This document shows, piece by piece, positions 43,603 through 52,314 of a stretch of DNA of 64,000 nucleotides; within the stretch, counting starts at the first letter, position 1; each line of letters starts with the position of its first letter. A program made the translations under genes and the position numbers. Origin of the DNA: CAYZJB01 sp964478735 (GTDB taxonomy: Bacteria; CLD3; SB21); assembly GCA_964478735.1 (NCBI GenBank), contig CAYZJB010000006.1, forward strand, positions 1 to 64,000, read 5' to 3'. A model generated the notes under the pieces. The model had not been told where the DNA came from, ran no database searches, and saw nothing but the letters and a program-made list of their open reading frames with translations.

Positions 43603-43982
43603 TGAAAGCGACGATTCTCCTTCTCGCGCTTACGACATTCGCACAGGCCCAGGATATTCGATGGCTGCAGGGTGAATGGGAGGGCGTCGGATACCAGTTG
43701 AGCAACGGCGGCACGTGGACAATGGCCGTCAACGCCAACATCGCGAACTATTCGATCGCCATTCGATATCCCTCGTTGGACTGCGGCGGCGTCTGGATGA
43801 TCCGTTCGTCGAGCGACTGTTCGATCGAACTGGTCGAGGACATCGAGTACGGGGAAGACAAGTGTCTCGACGGCGGTTTCATCGTGCTGACCCGTGTCGA
43901 CGCCAACCATGTCGCGTTCACGTATTTTCTCGTCGGCACCCGCACGATGGATGCGTACGCGACGCTGCGCCGCGTGAGGTAG
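43599..43982 (+). CDS. Small secreted protein coupled to CxxCH lipoprotein
   Basis: 127 residues with a signal peptide (cleavage after AQAQ). The mature part is beta-rich: IRWLQGEWEGVGYQL at the start, then SLDCGGVWMI, three cysteines (Cys62, Cys74, Cys89) and a final strand FTYFLVGTRTMDAYATL. It resembles lipocalin-like DUF families. The start overlaps the stop of the preceding gene; a second ATG follows directly and cannot be excluded. Confidence 0.6.
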   Translation: MMKATILLLALTTFAQAQDIRWLQGEWEGVGYQLSNGGTWTMAVNANIANYSIAIRYPSLDCGGVWMIRSSSDCSIELVEDIEYGEDKCLDGGFIVLTRVDANHVAFTYFLVGTRTMDAYATLRRVR

Positions 43983-44045
43983 ACGCAGTTCCACCACAAC
44001 TCGCCGAAGGCTTCTGCACCGCGTACACGTTTTGCTATCGATTGA

Positions 44046-47000
44046 TCAAATCGAAATCGAATTCCCTGCCTCCCTCCGGGCCGTTGGATTTTGCCGGCCC
44101 CCGGTTAGTTCCGGTACGCGCCGGGCGACGTAATCTGCAATTTCGGTAACCGATACACGTTGATCGCGATTGGCATCGGCATGTCCGTTTTTCAGCCCGT
44201 CGAGCAGGACGTACGTAAAAACGCCGTTAGTCCATTCGCCGCCCTCATACGCCCATTCGATTCCACTCGCCGACGAAACGACGGACGCACCGGAACCGCG
44301 CTGCAGATCGGCGAACAATTGACGCATCAATTCGAACGACGGCTCCAGCCCGATGCGGCGACGGACCGTCTTGAATGCACGGCCTTTGAGCGCACCGTCG
44401 CGCCGACCCCCGGTCTCCGCAAGCAGCATCACTTTCACTCGTGTCCAGTTCACCGGAATGGCATGCATCGAGCAACAACAGTTTCTGCCGCGCGGGTATG
44501 CCGTCCAGCAGCTTTTCGATGTCCTCATATTCGAGTCCGCGGTCCGCCGGCCGGTGAAAATCAACGTCGTGTGTCGCGAAATACCAGTTGAATTGCTCGT
44601 CGATCAGGCCGTGGCCGGCAAAAAAAACGATCACGCGGTCATTGACGCCGGTACTGTCGAGCCACGGACGCATGGCCCTGATGTTTTCCCGAGTGACGTC
44701 GGCATCGAGCAGGGTACGCCCTTCCGCAAACGAAGAAAAAAATTGCGCAAGGTCCGCTGCATCCTTCGCTGCATAGTTGAGGCTCATCGCCGCATCGCGG
44801 TACGACGACACGCCGATGGAAAGCACGAATGTCCGCGTCGACGAAGGCACGGTCGAACGGATTTCCGCCGTTTCTTTCAACGATTCCAAACCGTGTGTGT
44901 TGCGAACGGACACCTGTATCTTATTCCGTCCCGACGACAGCGGAACGACTACTTCGCCGCTCCAGCGCGTACCGTCGATCGGATTCCCGGCCATCCCGTA
45001 CAAGGGAACGTCGTTGACCCAGACGTTGAGCCTCGAGAGTCCGTCGCCTCGCGCGTCAACCTTTACTCCGATACGATTTCCGTCCGTTTCCAGCGGTAAC
45101 GAACGACGGTCGATCGAGACCGACGGCAATTGTAACGTCGTGTCCAGTTTTAACGAATCGTATCCTAATCTCGACCAGCGTTTAACGACGGCCTGATGCA
45201 ATGATCGCTGTCAGGCCCCGTCGCCGCGACCCAGTGCGCCGACGACAAGGTCCGGCCGGTTCGCGGCAAGATCAAAATTATCGAACGTGTAGTATGAGAG
45301 GCCGTTCACAAAATACAGGTTGGACGCGGCTTCCTTCGTCACCGTGTAATACGGTCCGGCAAGAATGGCCTAAGCGGATTCCCGAAACGCAATCAAACTC
45401 GCTCGTTCCTCACGCGTCGCCGCGTCCCAGAGTTTGATCATGCGATCTTGTCCGGACGTCAGCACGCGTCCATTCGCGTCGATCACGACACGCCACACGC
45501 TCTGCTGATGGCCTTCGAGCAGCCCGATTCGTTCCGTTCGCTCCCTGTCCCAGACGGCGACGGTGCGATCTCCGGAAGCGGTGTATAAAACTTTTCCGTC
45601 CTGGGAAACGGCCACCGAGCAGATCGGGCCTTCGTGCCCGGAAAACTTGCGCAATATTTCTCCCGTCATCAGATCGCGCTCTTCAAAATTACCGATCTGG
45701 TAAACTCCGGAACGGGTTGTATCGGTAATCGGCAATGACGAGGGGAATGCGCTCGCTGCCGGTAAAGATACTTCGTCCGGACGGATCGGGCTCGATCAGG
45801 ATGGTCGAACTTGGAATTTCATATCGGCTGGTCAACCGGCCGTCCGCCAGATCGTAGATTTGCAATTCGCTGTTGCGACGTACGTATCCGACGCGTACGA
45901 CCAGCAGGTTTTTTGACGGCACAATCGACAGCGACGACGCGATATCGATATTGCCCTCTATGCGATACAGGAGTTGTCCATTGTTCAGATTCCAGACGGC
46001 AATGCCATTGCCCTTGAGCCCCGCCGCGAGATAGTCGCCGTTCACGTCGAGACTGACCGCATCCGCCGTCGTGTCGAACGTTCGCCAGATGGTACGGCGA
46101 TCGACGTTCCAGACGTAAATTTTTCCGGTTCGCTCGACGGTTGTCGCCATCCATTTCATATCGGGAGCGATCGCCGATTTCAGTTTTTTCGTTTCCGGCC
46201 GCCACAACTCCATTCGTCGGCCCCATCGCAGGTTCCACCACGTCAGTCGCTGCACTCCTCGGAATGCCAGCCACTGGCCTTTTAGAACAGCGTCCCAAAC
46301 AGGTGTTCAATTCCCCGTCGCATTCAACGCCCACTTCATCGCCGCACCGGCTTCCGAGGACAAGCCATAGATCGCCAGCGGATCGAACGTCGCCATCGGT
46401 AGGACGTCATTGGAATTCGCCAGTACGGATTCGATGCTTTCCTTAGATCGGCTGTAGACCGCAAGGGAACGGCCCATTTGTACAACCAGCCGCTGAGAAT
46501 CGGAAGTGAAATGCGATATCCGGACGGGCAAATGGCGATCGCGAATCTCGAGCGTTTTTCTCGTTTCCCGGTCGAGCAGTGTGACATAATCGTGGGTAAG
46601 CCATAGCTGTCCACGGCTATTGTTCCATGCCACATAACGCAGGTCGGGGCTGAGGCACAACTGCCGCCCGGGCGAACAATCGATGTCATCGACGATTTGA
46701 CCGGCCTCGACGTCGATCAGCAGCAGTTTTTCACCTCCGGCCGCCGCGAGACAACGTCCGCCCGGATCCATACGAAACGACCAGCCCGTGCAATGCGGGA
46801 GTGTCACGATGCGATCCCACGTTTCATCGTCTAACCAGTGGCGTACGATCACGCACGACGAATCTTCCTTAGGCATCACCGTTACGACCCGTTCGACGCT
46901 TCGCGCTACCGTCGTTTCTGGCGAACCGAATCCGCGCGCCGTCCACGTCTTCAGGATCATCCACGAATCCGTGCCCCACATCCGTACGATATCTCCGGAG

Positions 47001-47332
47001 CGGACCACGAGGCCTTTGCCGTCCTGTGTAAAACGGAACCACCGAATGTCTTCGTCGTGATTCAGGTCGATACGATTGCGAATTCGGTCGCTGATCGCCA
47101 GTTTTTGCCGAGCCTCGAGCACGGCAACGACGCCTTCGGAACTCATCACGGCTTGCGACCCACGCAAGCCCACACGAACCACTTCCGGCTCGATCACTTC
47201 CGGGGGCGGGTCATCGCCGAGCGACATTACCCATTCATGCACCGGGGACAGAAACCATAGAAGAATGAGGCCCATGATCACCCCCAGCCACGGCGTCGGG
47301 CGGGATTTTTTGATTTCATCGCGAGAGGTCAC
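44046..47332 (-). pseudogene. WD40-repeat caspase-like (C14) peptidase gene with five lesions
   Basis: One gene of about 1095 codons can be read through from a GTG at 47332 to 44046. N-terminal membrane helix (residues 15-35), WD40-like propeller repeats (about 50-650; clearest unit near GHEGPICSVAVSQDGKVLYTASGDRTVAVWD), an Ig-like linker, and a caspase-fold domain with the catalytic His in VFFAGHG and Cys in LLDACHSG. Lesions: TGA at 46309-46307, frameshift near 45725-45745, TAG at 45372-45370, TGA at 45213-45211, frameshift near 44440-44455. Coding character continues across each, so it is a decayed gene. The start overlaps the HxlR stop (GTGA). Confidence 0.8.
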
Positions 47333-47688
47333 CGGGATCCTTCGGCGTTTTGAACGTCTTCATCTTTGACAAGCTGCCATCCCAGGTCGCGCAGCGCATC
47401 GATCACGGGCAACGTCGTGTGCCCCTTGGATGTCAATCGGTACTCGACACGCGGCGGCACTTCTGGAAAAACCTCGCGTTCGATAAATCCGTCGCGTTCC
47501 AATTCGTGCAGCTGCTCCGCGAGCACTTTGTCGGTAACCTTTTTCAGGCTTCTTTTCAACTCACTGTAACGCCACACCTTGTCCTTCAGGCGCCACAGAA
47601 TCGGCATCTTCCACTTGCCGCCGATTTTTTCCAGGGCAAACTCGACGGGATTATTGAAGGCTTTGCCGTCGACTGAAAATTCCGGCAT
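47329..47688 (-). CDS. HxlR-family winged-helix regulator
   Basis: 119 residues from ATG 47688 (GGAGGA upstream). HxlR features: NPVEFALEKIGGKWKMPILWRLKD, RYSELKRSLKKVTDKVLAEQLHELERDGFIER, and the wing PPRVEYRLTSKG. These small regulators respond to electrophiles, oxidants or quinones. It is divergent from the PfpI-like gene, with 142 bases between start codons that hold a 24-base dyad and a promoter. Confidence 0.92.
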   Translation of the reverse strand: MPEFSVDGKAFNNPVEFALEKIGGKWKMPILWRLKDKVWRYSELKRSLKKVTDKVLAEQLHELERDGFIEREVFPEVPPRVEYRLTSKGHTTLPVIDALRDLGWQLVKDEDVQNAEGSR

Positions 47689-47720
47689 AATGGCTCCTCC
47701 CAAAAAATGATAAAAACACC

Positions 47721-47744
47721 GTGACTCACCGCGTGGTAAGTCAC
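47721..47744. promoter_or_regulatory. Dyad between hxlR-type and pfpI-type genes
   Basis: Arms GTGACTCACC (47721-47730) and GGTAAGTCAC (47735-47744), 9 of 10 pairing, 4-base centre. A second smaller palindrome, GCACTT-CA-AAGTGC, follows at 47745-47758. Position suggests the HxlR operator. Confidence 0.55.
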
Positions 47745-47762
47745 GCACTTCAAAGTGCCCTC

Positions 47763-47792
47763 TTGACGACGGCAAGATAGCCATTATATTGC
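47763..47792 (+). promoter_or_regulatory. Promoter of PfpI-like gene
   Basis: TTG at 47763-47765, 19-base spacer, TATATTGC at 47785-47792 (two mismatches to TAnnTTTG); TTGACG also resembles a -35. Start codon at 47831. Confidence 0.4.
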
Positions 47793-47830
47793 GATCACAC
47801 AAGAATGGAACCTTGATGAAAGGAATATGT

Positions 47831-48616
47831 ATGAAGATCTTATTCGCTCTGACCCTGCTGCTGACCGCTGCTGCCGCACGCAGTCAGCACGGCCACGAAC
47901 CGGCCAAAAAACGCATCCTTATGATCGCCGCCAATCCTGCCATTTCCACGCAAACCGGATGGCCGATCGGCTGCTGGGCGGCAGAAATTACCCATCCCTA
48001 TTTTGTCTTCACCGAAGCCGGATACGACGTCGAGATTGCCTCTCCCAACGGCGGCAAGCTGGAGTTTGATCAATACAGCGATCCTCGCGACTCGAGCGGC
48101 TACTCGTCAAACGACCTGATCAGCATGGGCTTCATCTACACGCCCAAGTTGATGGCAAAAATCGCCAACACAAAAAGCCTCGATCAGGTTCATCCAAATG
48201 ACTACGATGCCTTGTTTATCTGCGGCGGACAGTCCCCCATGGTTACCTTCATCGACAATACGCGGTTGCACACGTTCTTCGCGAAATTCTACGAGACCGG
48301 AAAACCGACCGCGGCGATCTGCCATGGGACCTGCATTTTGTTAAAAACCAGACTTTCCAACGGCAAATTGCTCGTGGAAGGAAAAACTTGGACGGGATTT
48401 GCCGATAGCGAAGAAGACTACGCCGATCGGATTGTCGGGAGAAAGATCCAACCTTTCCGAATCCAGACCGAAGCCAAAAAAATTCCCAATACCAACATGA
48501 TCACGAGCTATCCTTTTGCGGCATTTGCCGTTCGCGATGGCAATCTCATTACGGGCCAGCAGCAGAATTCCGGCATGGATGCGGCGCGCCTCGTAATCGA
48601 AGCGCTGGGCAAGTAA
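47831..48616 (+). CDS. Secreted DJ-1/PfpI-family protein
   Basis: 261 residues from ATG 47831 (AAAGGA six bases upstream); an in-frame ATG at 47816 is less well placed. Signal peptide ends after about 18 residues (AAAARSQ). The DJ-1/PfpI domain contains RILMIAANPA, SPNGGKLEFDQYSDP, NDYDALFICGGQSP, and the nucleophile cysteine in AAICHGTC. Sequence character is near the Hsp31-like/type-1 glutamine-amidotransferase-like group with possible glyoxalase III or deglycase activity. Regulated, by inference, by the divergent HxlR protein. Confidence 0.87.
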   Translation: MKILFALTLLLTAAAARSQHGHEPAKKRILMIAANPAISTQTGWPIGCWAAEITHPYFVFTEAGYDVEIASPNGGKLEFDQYSDPRDSSGYSSNDLISMGFIYTPKLMAKIANTKSLDQVHPNDYDALFICGGQSPMVTFIDNTRLHTFFAKFYETGKPTAAICHGTCILLKTRLSNGKLLVEGKTWTGFADSEEDYADRIVGRKIQPFRIQTEAKKIPNTNMITSYPFAAFAVRDGNLITGQQQNSGMDAARLVIEALGK

Positions 48617-48751
48617 TTCGACGTCCGGTCATTTGGCCATGTCCCGGGTGCCATGGGTCATGCGACCGGCAAAAATCGGCCCCGCGATTTCCTATGGCCT
48701 TTTCACCCTTGATCGTGTAATTTAGGCCGACCCAAAAAAAGGAGACAAACC

Positions 48752-49168
48752 ATGATCAAGCGACATGCCGATGCGCACTGGACCGGCACCGGTAAGGAAG
48801 GCAAAGGCCACCTGAGCACACAGAGCGCCGTTCTCATACACACGCCGTATTCGTACGCGACACGCTTCGAAAACGAAGTCGGTACCAACCCCGAGGAACT
48901 CATCGCCGCGGCTCATGCCGGCTGTTTTACGATGAAGCTGAGCTTCGTCCTGGCCGCCGCCGGATTCACGCCGGGGGCGCTCGATACCAAAGCGACCGTG
49001 ACCCTAGACAACGGCGCCGTCACAGAAGTCCTGCTGGAACTGAAAGCAAAGGTACCGGGTATTACGAAAGAAAAATTCGACGAATGCGCGGCCGACGCCA
49101 AGGCCAATTGCCCGATATCGAAACTGCTGAACGCAACGATCACGCTCAACGCAACGTTGTTGCCTTGA
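48752..49168 (+). CDS. osmC: OsmC-family peroxiredoxin
   Basis: 138 residues, typical OsmC length. Reactive cysteines Cys58 in AHAGCFTM and Cys120 in KANCPISK; Glu48/49 in NPEELIAAAHA. It reduces organic hydroperoxides, usually with lipoylated or thiol partners. AAAAGGAGA precedes the ATG. The preceding 135 bases show no other feature. Confidence 0.93.
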   Translation: MIKRHADAHWTGTGKEGKGHLSTQSAVLIHTPYSYATRFENEVGTNPEELIAAAHAGCFTMKLSFVLAAAGFTPGALDTKATVTLDNGAVTEVLLELKAKVPGITKEKFDECAADAKANCPISKLLNATITLNATLLP

Positions 49169-49285
49169 GTAACTTGTAAAATAGAAAAGATTTATCAGGG
49201 AGAGCGACGGAGATGATGCTTGTGTTTGTCCCGCTACTCGAGCAGTACTTGCATAAACTCTACACCATATAAATTATACCACTGC

Positions 49286-49921
49286 TGTCCTAAATAATTT
49301 TTAGCGTGAGGTGGAAGCAAGGGGAAACATTTGTTTTTTTATGGGTATTTTGAACAGGTTTGGTCTTGTTTGCGAGAAGCGCCCCCTTCAAGCTGTTCGA
49401 TGCTGTCCTAAACCCGGCAGCGATAGTTGCCCATCGTCATCCAGATGCGGTGGACTCTTGTACGGGTCATTTAGCCATTCATAGAGATCACAATAGACAA
49501 ACGAACTGAAGCGCAATAGAGCGATCAAGTTTGAGAGCGACCAGTGAGAATAACTGGAGAGCATCTTCAAATATTTCAGTACCAGGATTGCAATAAGCGC
49601 GGTCCAGAGTTGGATGCGTACGGCATTGGGACTGGGCCCACAAACGTTTTTATTTTCAATTGTTGTTGGATGGTCTTGAAGAAGATTTCGATCTCCCAGC
49701 GGTCTTTATAGACTTTGGCGATGGTGGAGGCAGCGAGCTTGAAATGATTGGTCTACAGAACGATGATACAGTCATTGACCGGATCGTATACTTTAATGCG
49801 ACGAAGGATGTCGGGGCATCCCTCTTTGGCCGTGCATAAATGACCTCCAGCGTGGGAGATACTTTTGTTTCAAAAAAAGAAACCTCTCCTGGGGGTCATT
49901 AATTGTAATTTATTTAGGACA
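49286..49921. mobile_element. Internally deleted IS4-type element with both terminal repeats
   Basis: Left end TGTCCTAAATAATTTTT (from 49286). The right end, read on the minus strand from 49921, is TGTCCTAAATAAATT. These terminal inverted repeats agree over TGTCCTAAATAA. The 636-base body holds only the C-terminal part of a transposase. AAATTATAC occurs near both outer borders (49271-49279 and 49928-49936), possibly a target duplication remnant, though not directly adjacent to the repeats. Confidence 0.75.
49388..49860 (-). pseudogene. IS4-family transposase remnant
   Basis: On the minus strand the C-terminal part of a transposase can be read: ILRRIKVYDPVND, an in-frame TAG near 49756, TNHFKLAASTIAKVYKDRWEIEIFFKTI, a frameshift near 49640 within FVG/SPNAV, then RIQLWTALIAILVLKYLK and SNLIALLRFSSFVYCDLYEWL to the stop. 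The YkdRweiE motif carries the third catalytic acid of the DDE triad; the usual Lys seven residues later is Gln. The N-terminal half with the first two acids is absent. Confidence 0.8.
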
Positions 49922-49941
49922 AGTCTGAAATTATACAATGC

Positions 49942-50409
49942 ATGACCATGAGGAACATTTTGATAATGACGCTCGCCATTATCGTCGTCGACTGCGAAGA
50001 CGGTGGCGGCCCCGATATCGGTCCCGGAACGCCACCCACTGAAAGCGTCAAGCGAATCGGCGGTTTTACGGCCCTCAACGGACATTCGGTGTCGGGGCAG
50101 CTTGAAATCGTCAATGTATTATCAAACAACACGAATATTTTCAGGACCCGACCGGACTTTTCGATCACGACGACGCTCAATAAAGTCAGTTTTTACCTGA
50201 CCGACTCGATCGGTACAATCAATTTCCAGGCGTCTTCCCAGAAAACAAAAGTCGGGGACTTATTCGGTAATTTTCCCGGAACCCATGAGTTTTCCATCGG
50301 ATCCTCGTATACGAATTACAGCTATGCGGTCGTACGCAACGATTCGATCAATGAAAACATGGCCCAGGCCAAACTTGTTTTACCCCAAATACCGGATTTG
50401 AGCAAGTGA
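49942..50409 (+). CDS. DM13-like domain exported protein (paralogue of 6135-6584)
   Basis: 155 residues. The N-terminal hydrophobic stretch ends at DCEDGG, a non-standard lipobox. A Pro-rich linker and a beta domain follow: GGFTALNGHSVSGQLEI, FSITTTLNKVSFYLTDSIG, KVGDLFGNFPGTHEFSIGS. Strand order and spacing equal those of the protein at 6135-6584. The start is only 20 bases from the right end of the mobile element, so any original promoter is gone or comes from the element. Two candidate ATGs (49942, 49948); no ribosome site. Confidence 0.62.
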   Translation: MTMRNILIMTLAIIVVDCEDGGGPDIGPGTPPTESVKRIGGFTALNGHSVSGQLEIVNVLSNNTNIFRTRPDFSITTTLNKVSFYLTDSIGTINFQASSQKTKVGDLFGNFPGTHEFSIGSSYTNYSYAVVRNDSINENMAQAKLVLPQIPDLSK

Positions 50410-50439
50410 CCTTCAAATCCAGGACTTGAGTAAGTGACC
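50395..50439. repeat. Short tandem duplication at gene junction
   Basis: GATTTGAGCAAGTGACC (50395-50411) and GACTTGAGTAAGTGACC (50423-50439) agree at 15 of 17 positions. The first holds the stop of the DM13-like gene and the second the GTG start of the flavoprotein. Confidence 0.6.
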
Positions 50440-51621
50440 GAAACTGACCGTGCGATTTTCAGTGACGTCCTTATCATCGGCGCAGGCGCGGCCGGGCTTA
50501 TGTGCGGAATCGAAGCGGGAAAACGCGGTCGAAAGGTTATCGTTCTCGAAAAATCGGACCGGCCGGGTAAAAAAATCCTGATCTCCGGAGGAGGCCGGTG
50601 TAATTTTACCAACCTGCACTCCGCGCAAACCAACTTCTTTTCCGCGAACCCCGATTTCTACAGGAGCGCTCTCGCGCGTTATACACCGCGGGACTTTATT
50701 CGGCTTGTTGAACGGCATGGCATTGCCTACCACGAAAAAAAACTAGGCCAGCTATTTTGCGACCGCTCGGCCGTTGAGATCCTCGACATGCTGCTCGACG
50801 AATGCAGGGAGGCCGCCGTATCGATCGAAACCGGCGTCGACGTTACCGCCGTATCGAAATCCTCCCGTTGGTCGGTAACGGCCCATGGCCGTATCTACTC
50901 CGCCGAATCACTCGTTGTGGCCAGCGGCGGCCCGTCGATTCCAAAAATGGGAGCGACCGGTTTTGGCTACGAGATCGCCCGCCAGTTCGGTCATACCCTC
51001 GTCGAACCAAAACCTGCCCTCGTTCCCCTGACGTGGACCGAGACGGAGCATACGGTTTTTTCACCGTTGTCGGGCGTATCGACCGACTGCGAAGTCACCG
51101 CAAACGGCATTACGTTTCGGGAAAACATTCTCTTCACGCACAAAGGGCTGAGCGGCCCGGCGGTTTTGCAGGCATCTTCGTATTGGAATGAAGGGGAGGC
51201 AATCGAGATTAATTTTTTACCCGAAACCGACGCGATGGAATGGCTTGAGTCTTTTTCACGCCGACCCGTTTCACTGGCTCAGGCATTGCAAACGGTATTG
51301 CCCGCGAGGCTGGCCGACGTGTGGTCCAAAACGTACGGTATTGCCAAAACCCTCAATCATTACCGCAATGAAGAACTTTTTAAGGTCGCAGAAAAATTGA
51401 ATCACTGGAAAATTTATCCCGCAGGCACCGAGGGATTTGACAAGGCCGAGGTCACTCGCGGAGGTGTCGATACGCGCGAACTATCCTCCAAAACGATGGA
51501 ATCGAAAAAAGTTCCGGGACTTTATTTTATAGGTGAGGTGGTCGACGTCACCGGACACCTCGGCGGACATAATTTCCAATGGGCCTGGGCATCCGGTCAC
51601 GCGGCCGGACTAGTGGTCTAA
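50434..51621 (+). CDS. HI0933/YhiN-family flavoprotein
   Basis: 395 residues from GTG 50434. FAD-binding VLIIGAGAAGLMCGIEAGKRG at residues 11-31, the family motif GKKILISGGGRCNFTN (about 46-61), FTHKGLSGPAVLQ, the C-terminal VTRGGVDTREL and GEVVDVTGHLGGHNFQWAWASG. NAD(P)/FAD-dependent oxidoreductase family with no firmly assigned substrate. It begins inside the second copy of a short duplication, which may have rebuilt its start. A hairpin follows at 51631-51651. Confidence 0.9.
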   Translation: MTETDRAIFSDVLIIGAGAAGLMCGIEAGKRGRKVIVLEKSDRPGKKILISGGGRCNFTNLHSAQTNFFSANPDFYRSALARYTPRDFIRLVERHGIAYHEKKLGQLFCDRSAVEILDMLLDECREAAVSIETGVDVTAVSKSSRWSVTAHGRIYSAESLVVASGGPSIPKMGATGFGYEIARQFGHTLVEPKPALVPLTWTETEHTVFSPLSGVSTDCEVTANGITFRENILFTHKGLSGPAVLQASSYWNEGEAIEINFLPETDAMEWLESFSRRPVSLAQALQTVLPARLADVWSKTYGIAKTLNHYRNEELFKVAEKLNHWKIYPAGTEGFDKAEVTRGGVDTRELSSKTMESKKVPGLYFIGEVVDVTGHLGGHNFQWAWASGHAAGLVV

Positions 51622-51630
51622 GAAATAAAG

Positions 51631-51651
51631 ACCCCGAAACGAGTTCGGGGT
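51631..51651. repeat. CCCCGAA/TTCGGGG hairpin repeat
   Basis: ACCCCGAA (51631-51638) and TTCGGGGT (51644-51651), 5-base loop, 9 bases after the flavoprotein stop. Similar hairpins are scattered between genes in Bacteroidota; no T-run, so terminator activity is uncertain. Confidence 0.5.
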
Positions 51652-51748
51652 GACTGATTAAACTTGCAGAGTAGCCGGGCAAACTGCACCGAAGAGCCCC
51701 CACTGAACCGTTCCCTTCAAACGCGCTCAAGGAACGACCGGATAATTG

Positions 51749-52291
51749 CTAATCCAACGATTCGTACAACGCTTCCAATTTCGCCAGCAGCACATCCGGG
51801 TCCGTGGTCGATGCAAACGATGCATCGATCGTCTGGATCATGTCGCTGCACGCCTGGTAGTTGCCGAGATTCAGATAACACGACGCGATGTGCCAGCGAA
51901 CGTCGTCGTCGGTCAATGTCCGCTCATGCGTAAAAACGAAAACCGGCTGCTCGCGCAGAACAAAAAGGCCGCGTTCGACACCCTGTGCGTCCTCGTCGCG
52001 TTCCCACGCCGTCACGCACCAGCCCGCGTACGCGGCAACAAAGGAATCGGCAGCGACCACTGAAAAATACCCGCTCGCCTCGTCGATCGAGTCCATGCGC
52101 ATCGTTGTAAAACCGAGACCGACGTACGCCTCGCGTTCACCGGGAATGAGCTCGGTAAACGCGGCATGCGCGCCCGCATAATCGCCGTCACGGAATTTTT
52201 GCCAGGCCGCATCGAGTGGATCATCGTCACCGCACGATAAGGCGGAGAATACGAACGACAGAGCGATCAAATACACAAGCTGATGTCTCAT
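51749..52291 (-). CDS. TPR-type lipoprotein following giant T9SS protein, copy B
   Basis: 180 residues. Lipobox ALSC (Cys20). Two to three TPR-like helix pairs: AWQKFRDGDYAGAHAAFTELIPG, AYVGLGFTTMRMDSIDEASGYF, CYLNLGNYQACSDMIQ, ending in FASTTDPDVLLAKLEALYESLD. It is a paralogue of the gene at 61906-62451 (same ending FASTTDP, then LLAKL). It starts 23 bases after the giant beta-helix gene on the same strand. Repetition of the giant-plus-lipoprotein arrangement suggests a functional pairing, for example assembly or anchoring at the outer membrane. Confidence 0.75.
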   Translation of the reverse strand: MRHQLVYLIALSFVFSALSCGDDDPLDAAWQKFRDGDYAGAHAAFTELIPGEREAYVGLGFTTMRMDSIDEASGYFSVVAADSFVAAYAGWCVTAWERDEDAQGVERGLFVLREQPVFVFTHERTLTDDDVRWHIASCYLNLGNYQACSDMIQTIDASFASTTDPDVLLAKLEALYESLD

Positions 52292-52314
52292 GACTGATAT
52301 CCTTCAGTTAAGAT

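Noticed and set aside
45211..46309. In-frame TGA codons read as selenocysteine in the WD40-caspase gene
   Set aside because: A TAG and two frameshifts occur in the same gene, no selenocysteine-type motif surrounds the TGAs, and TGA ends many other genes here.
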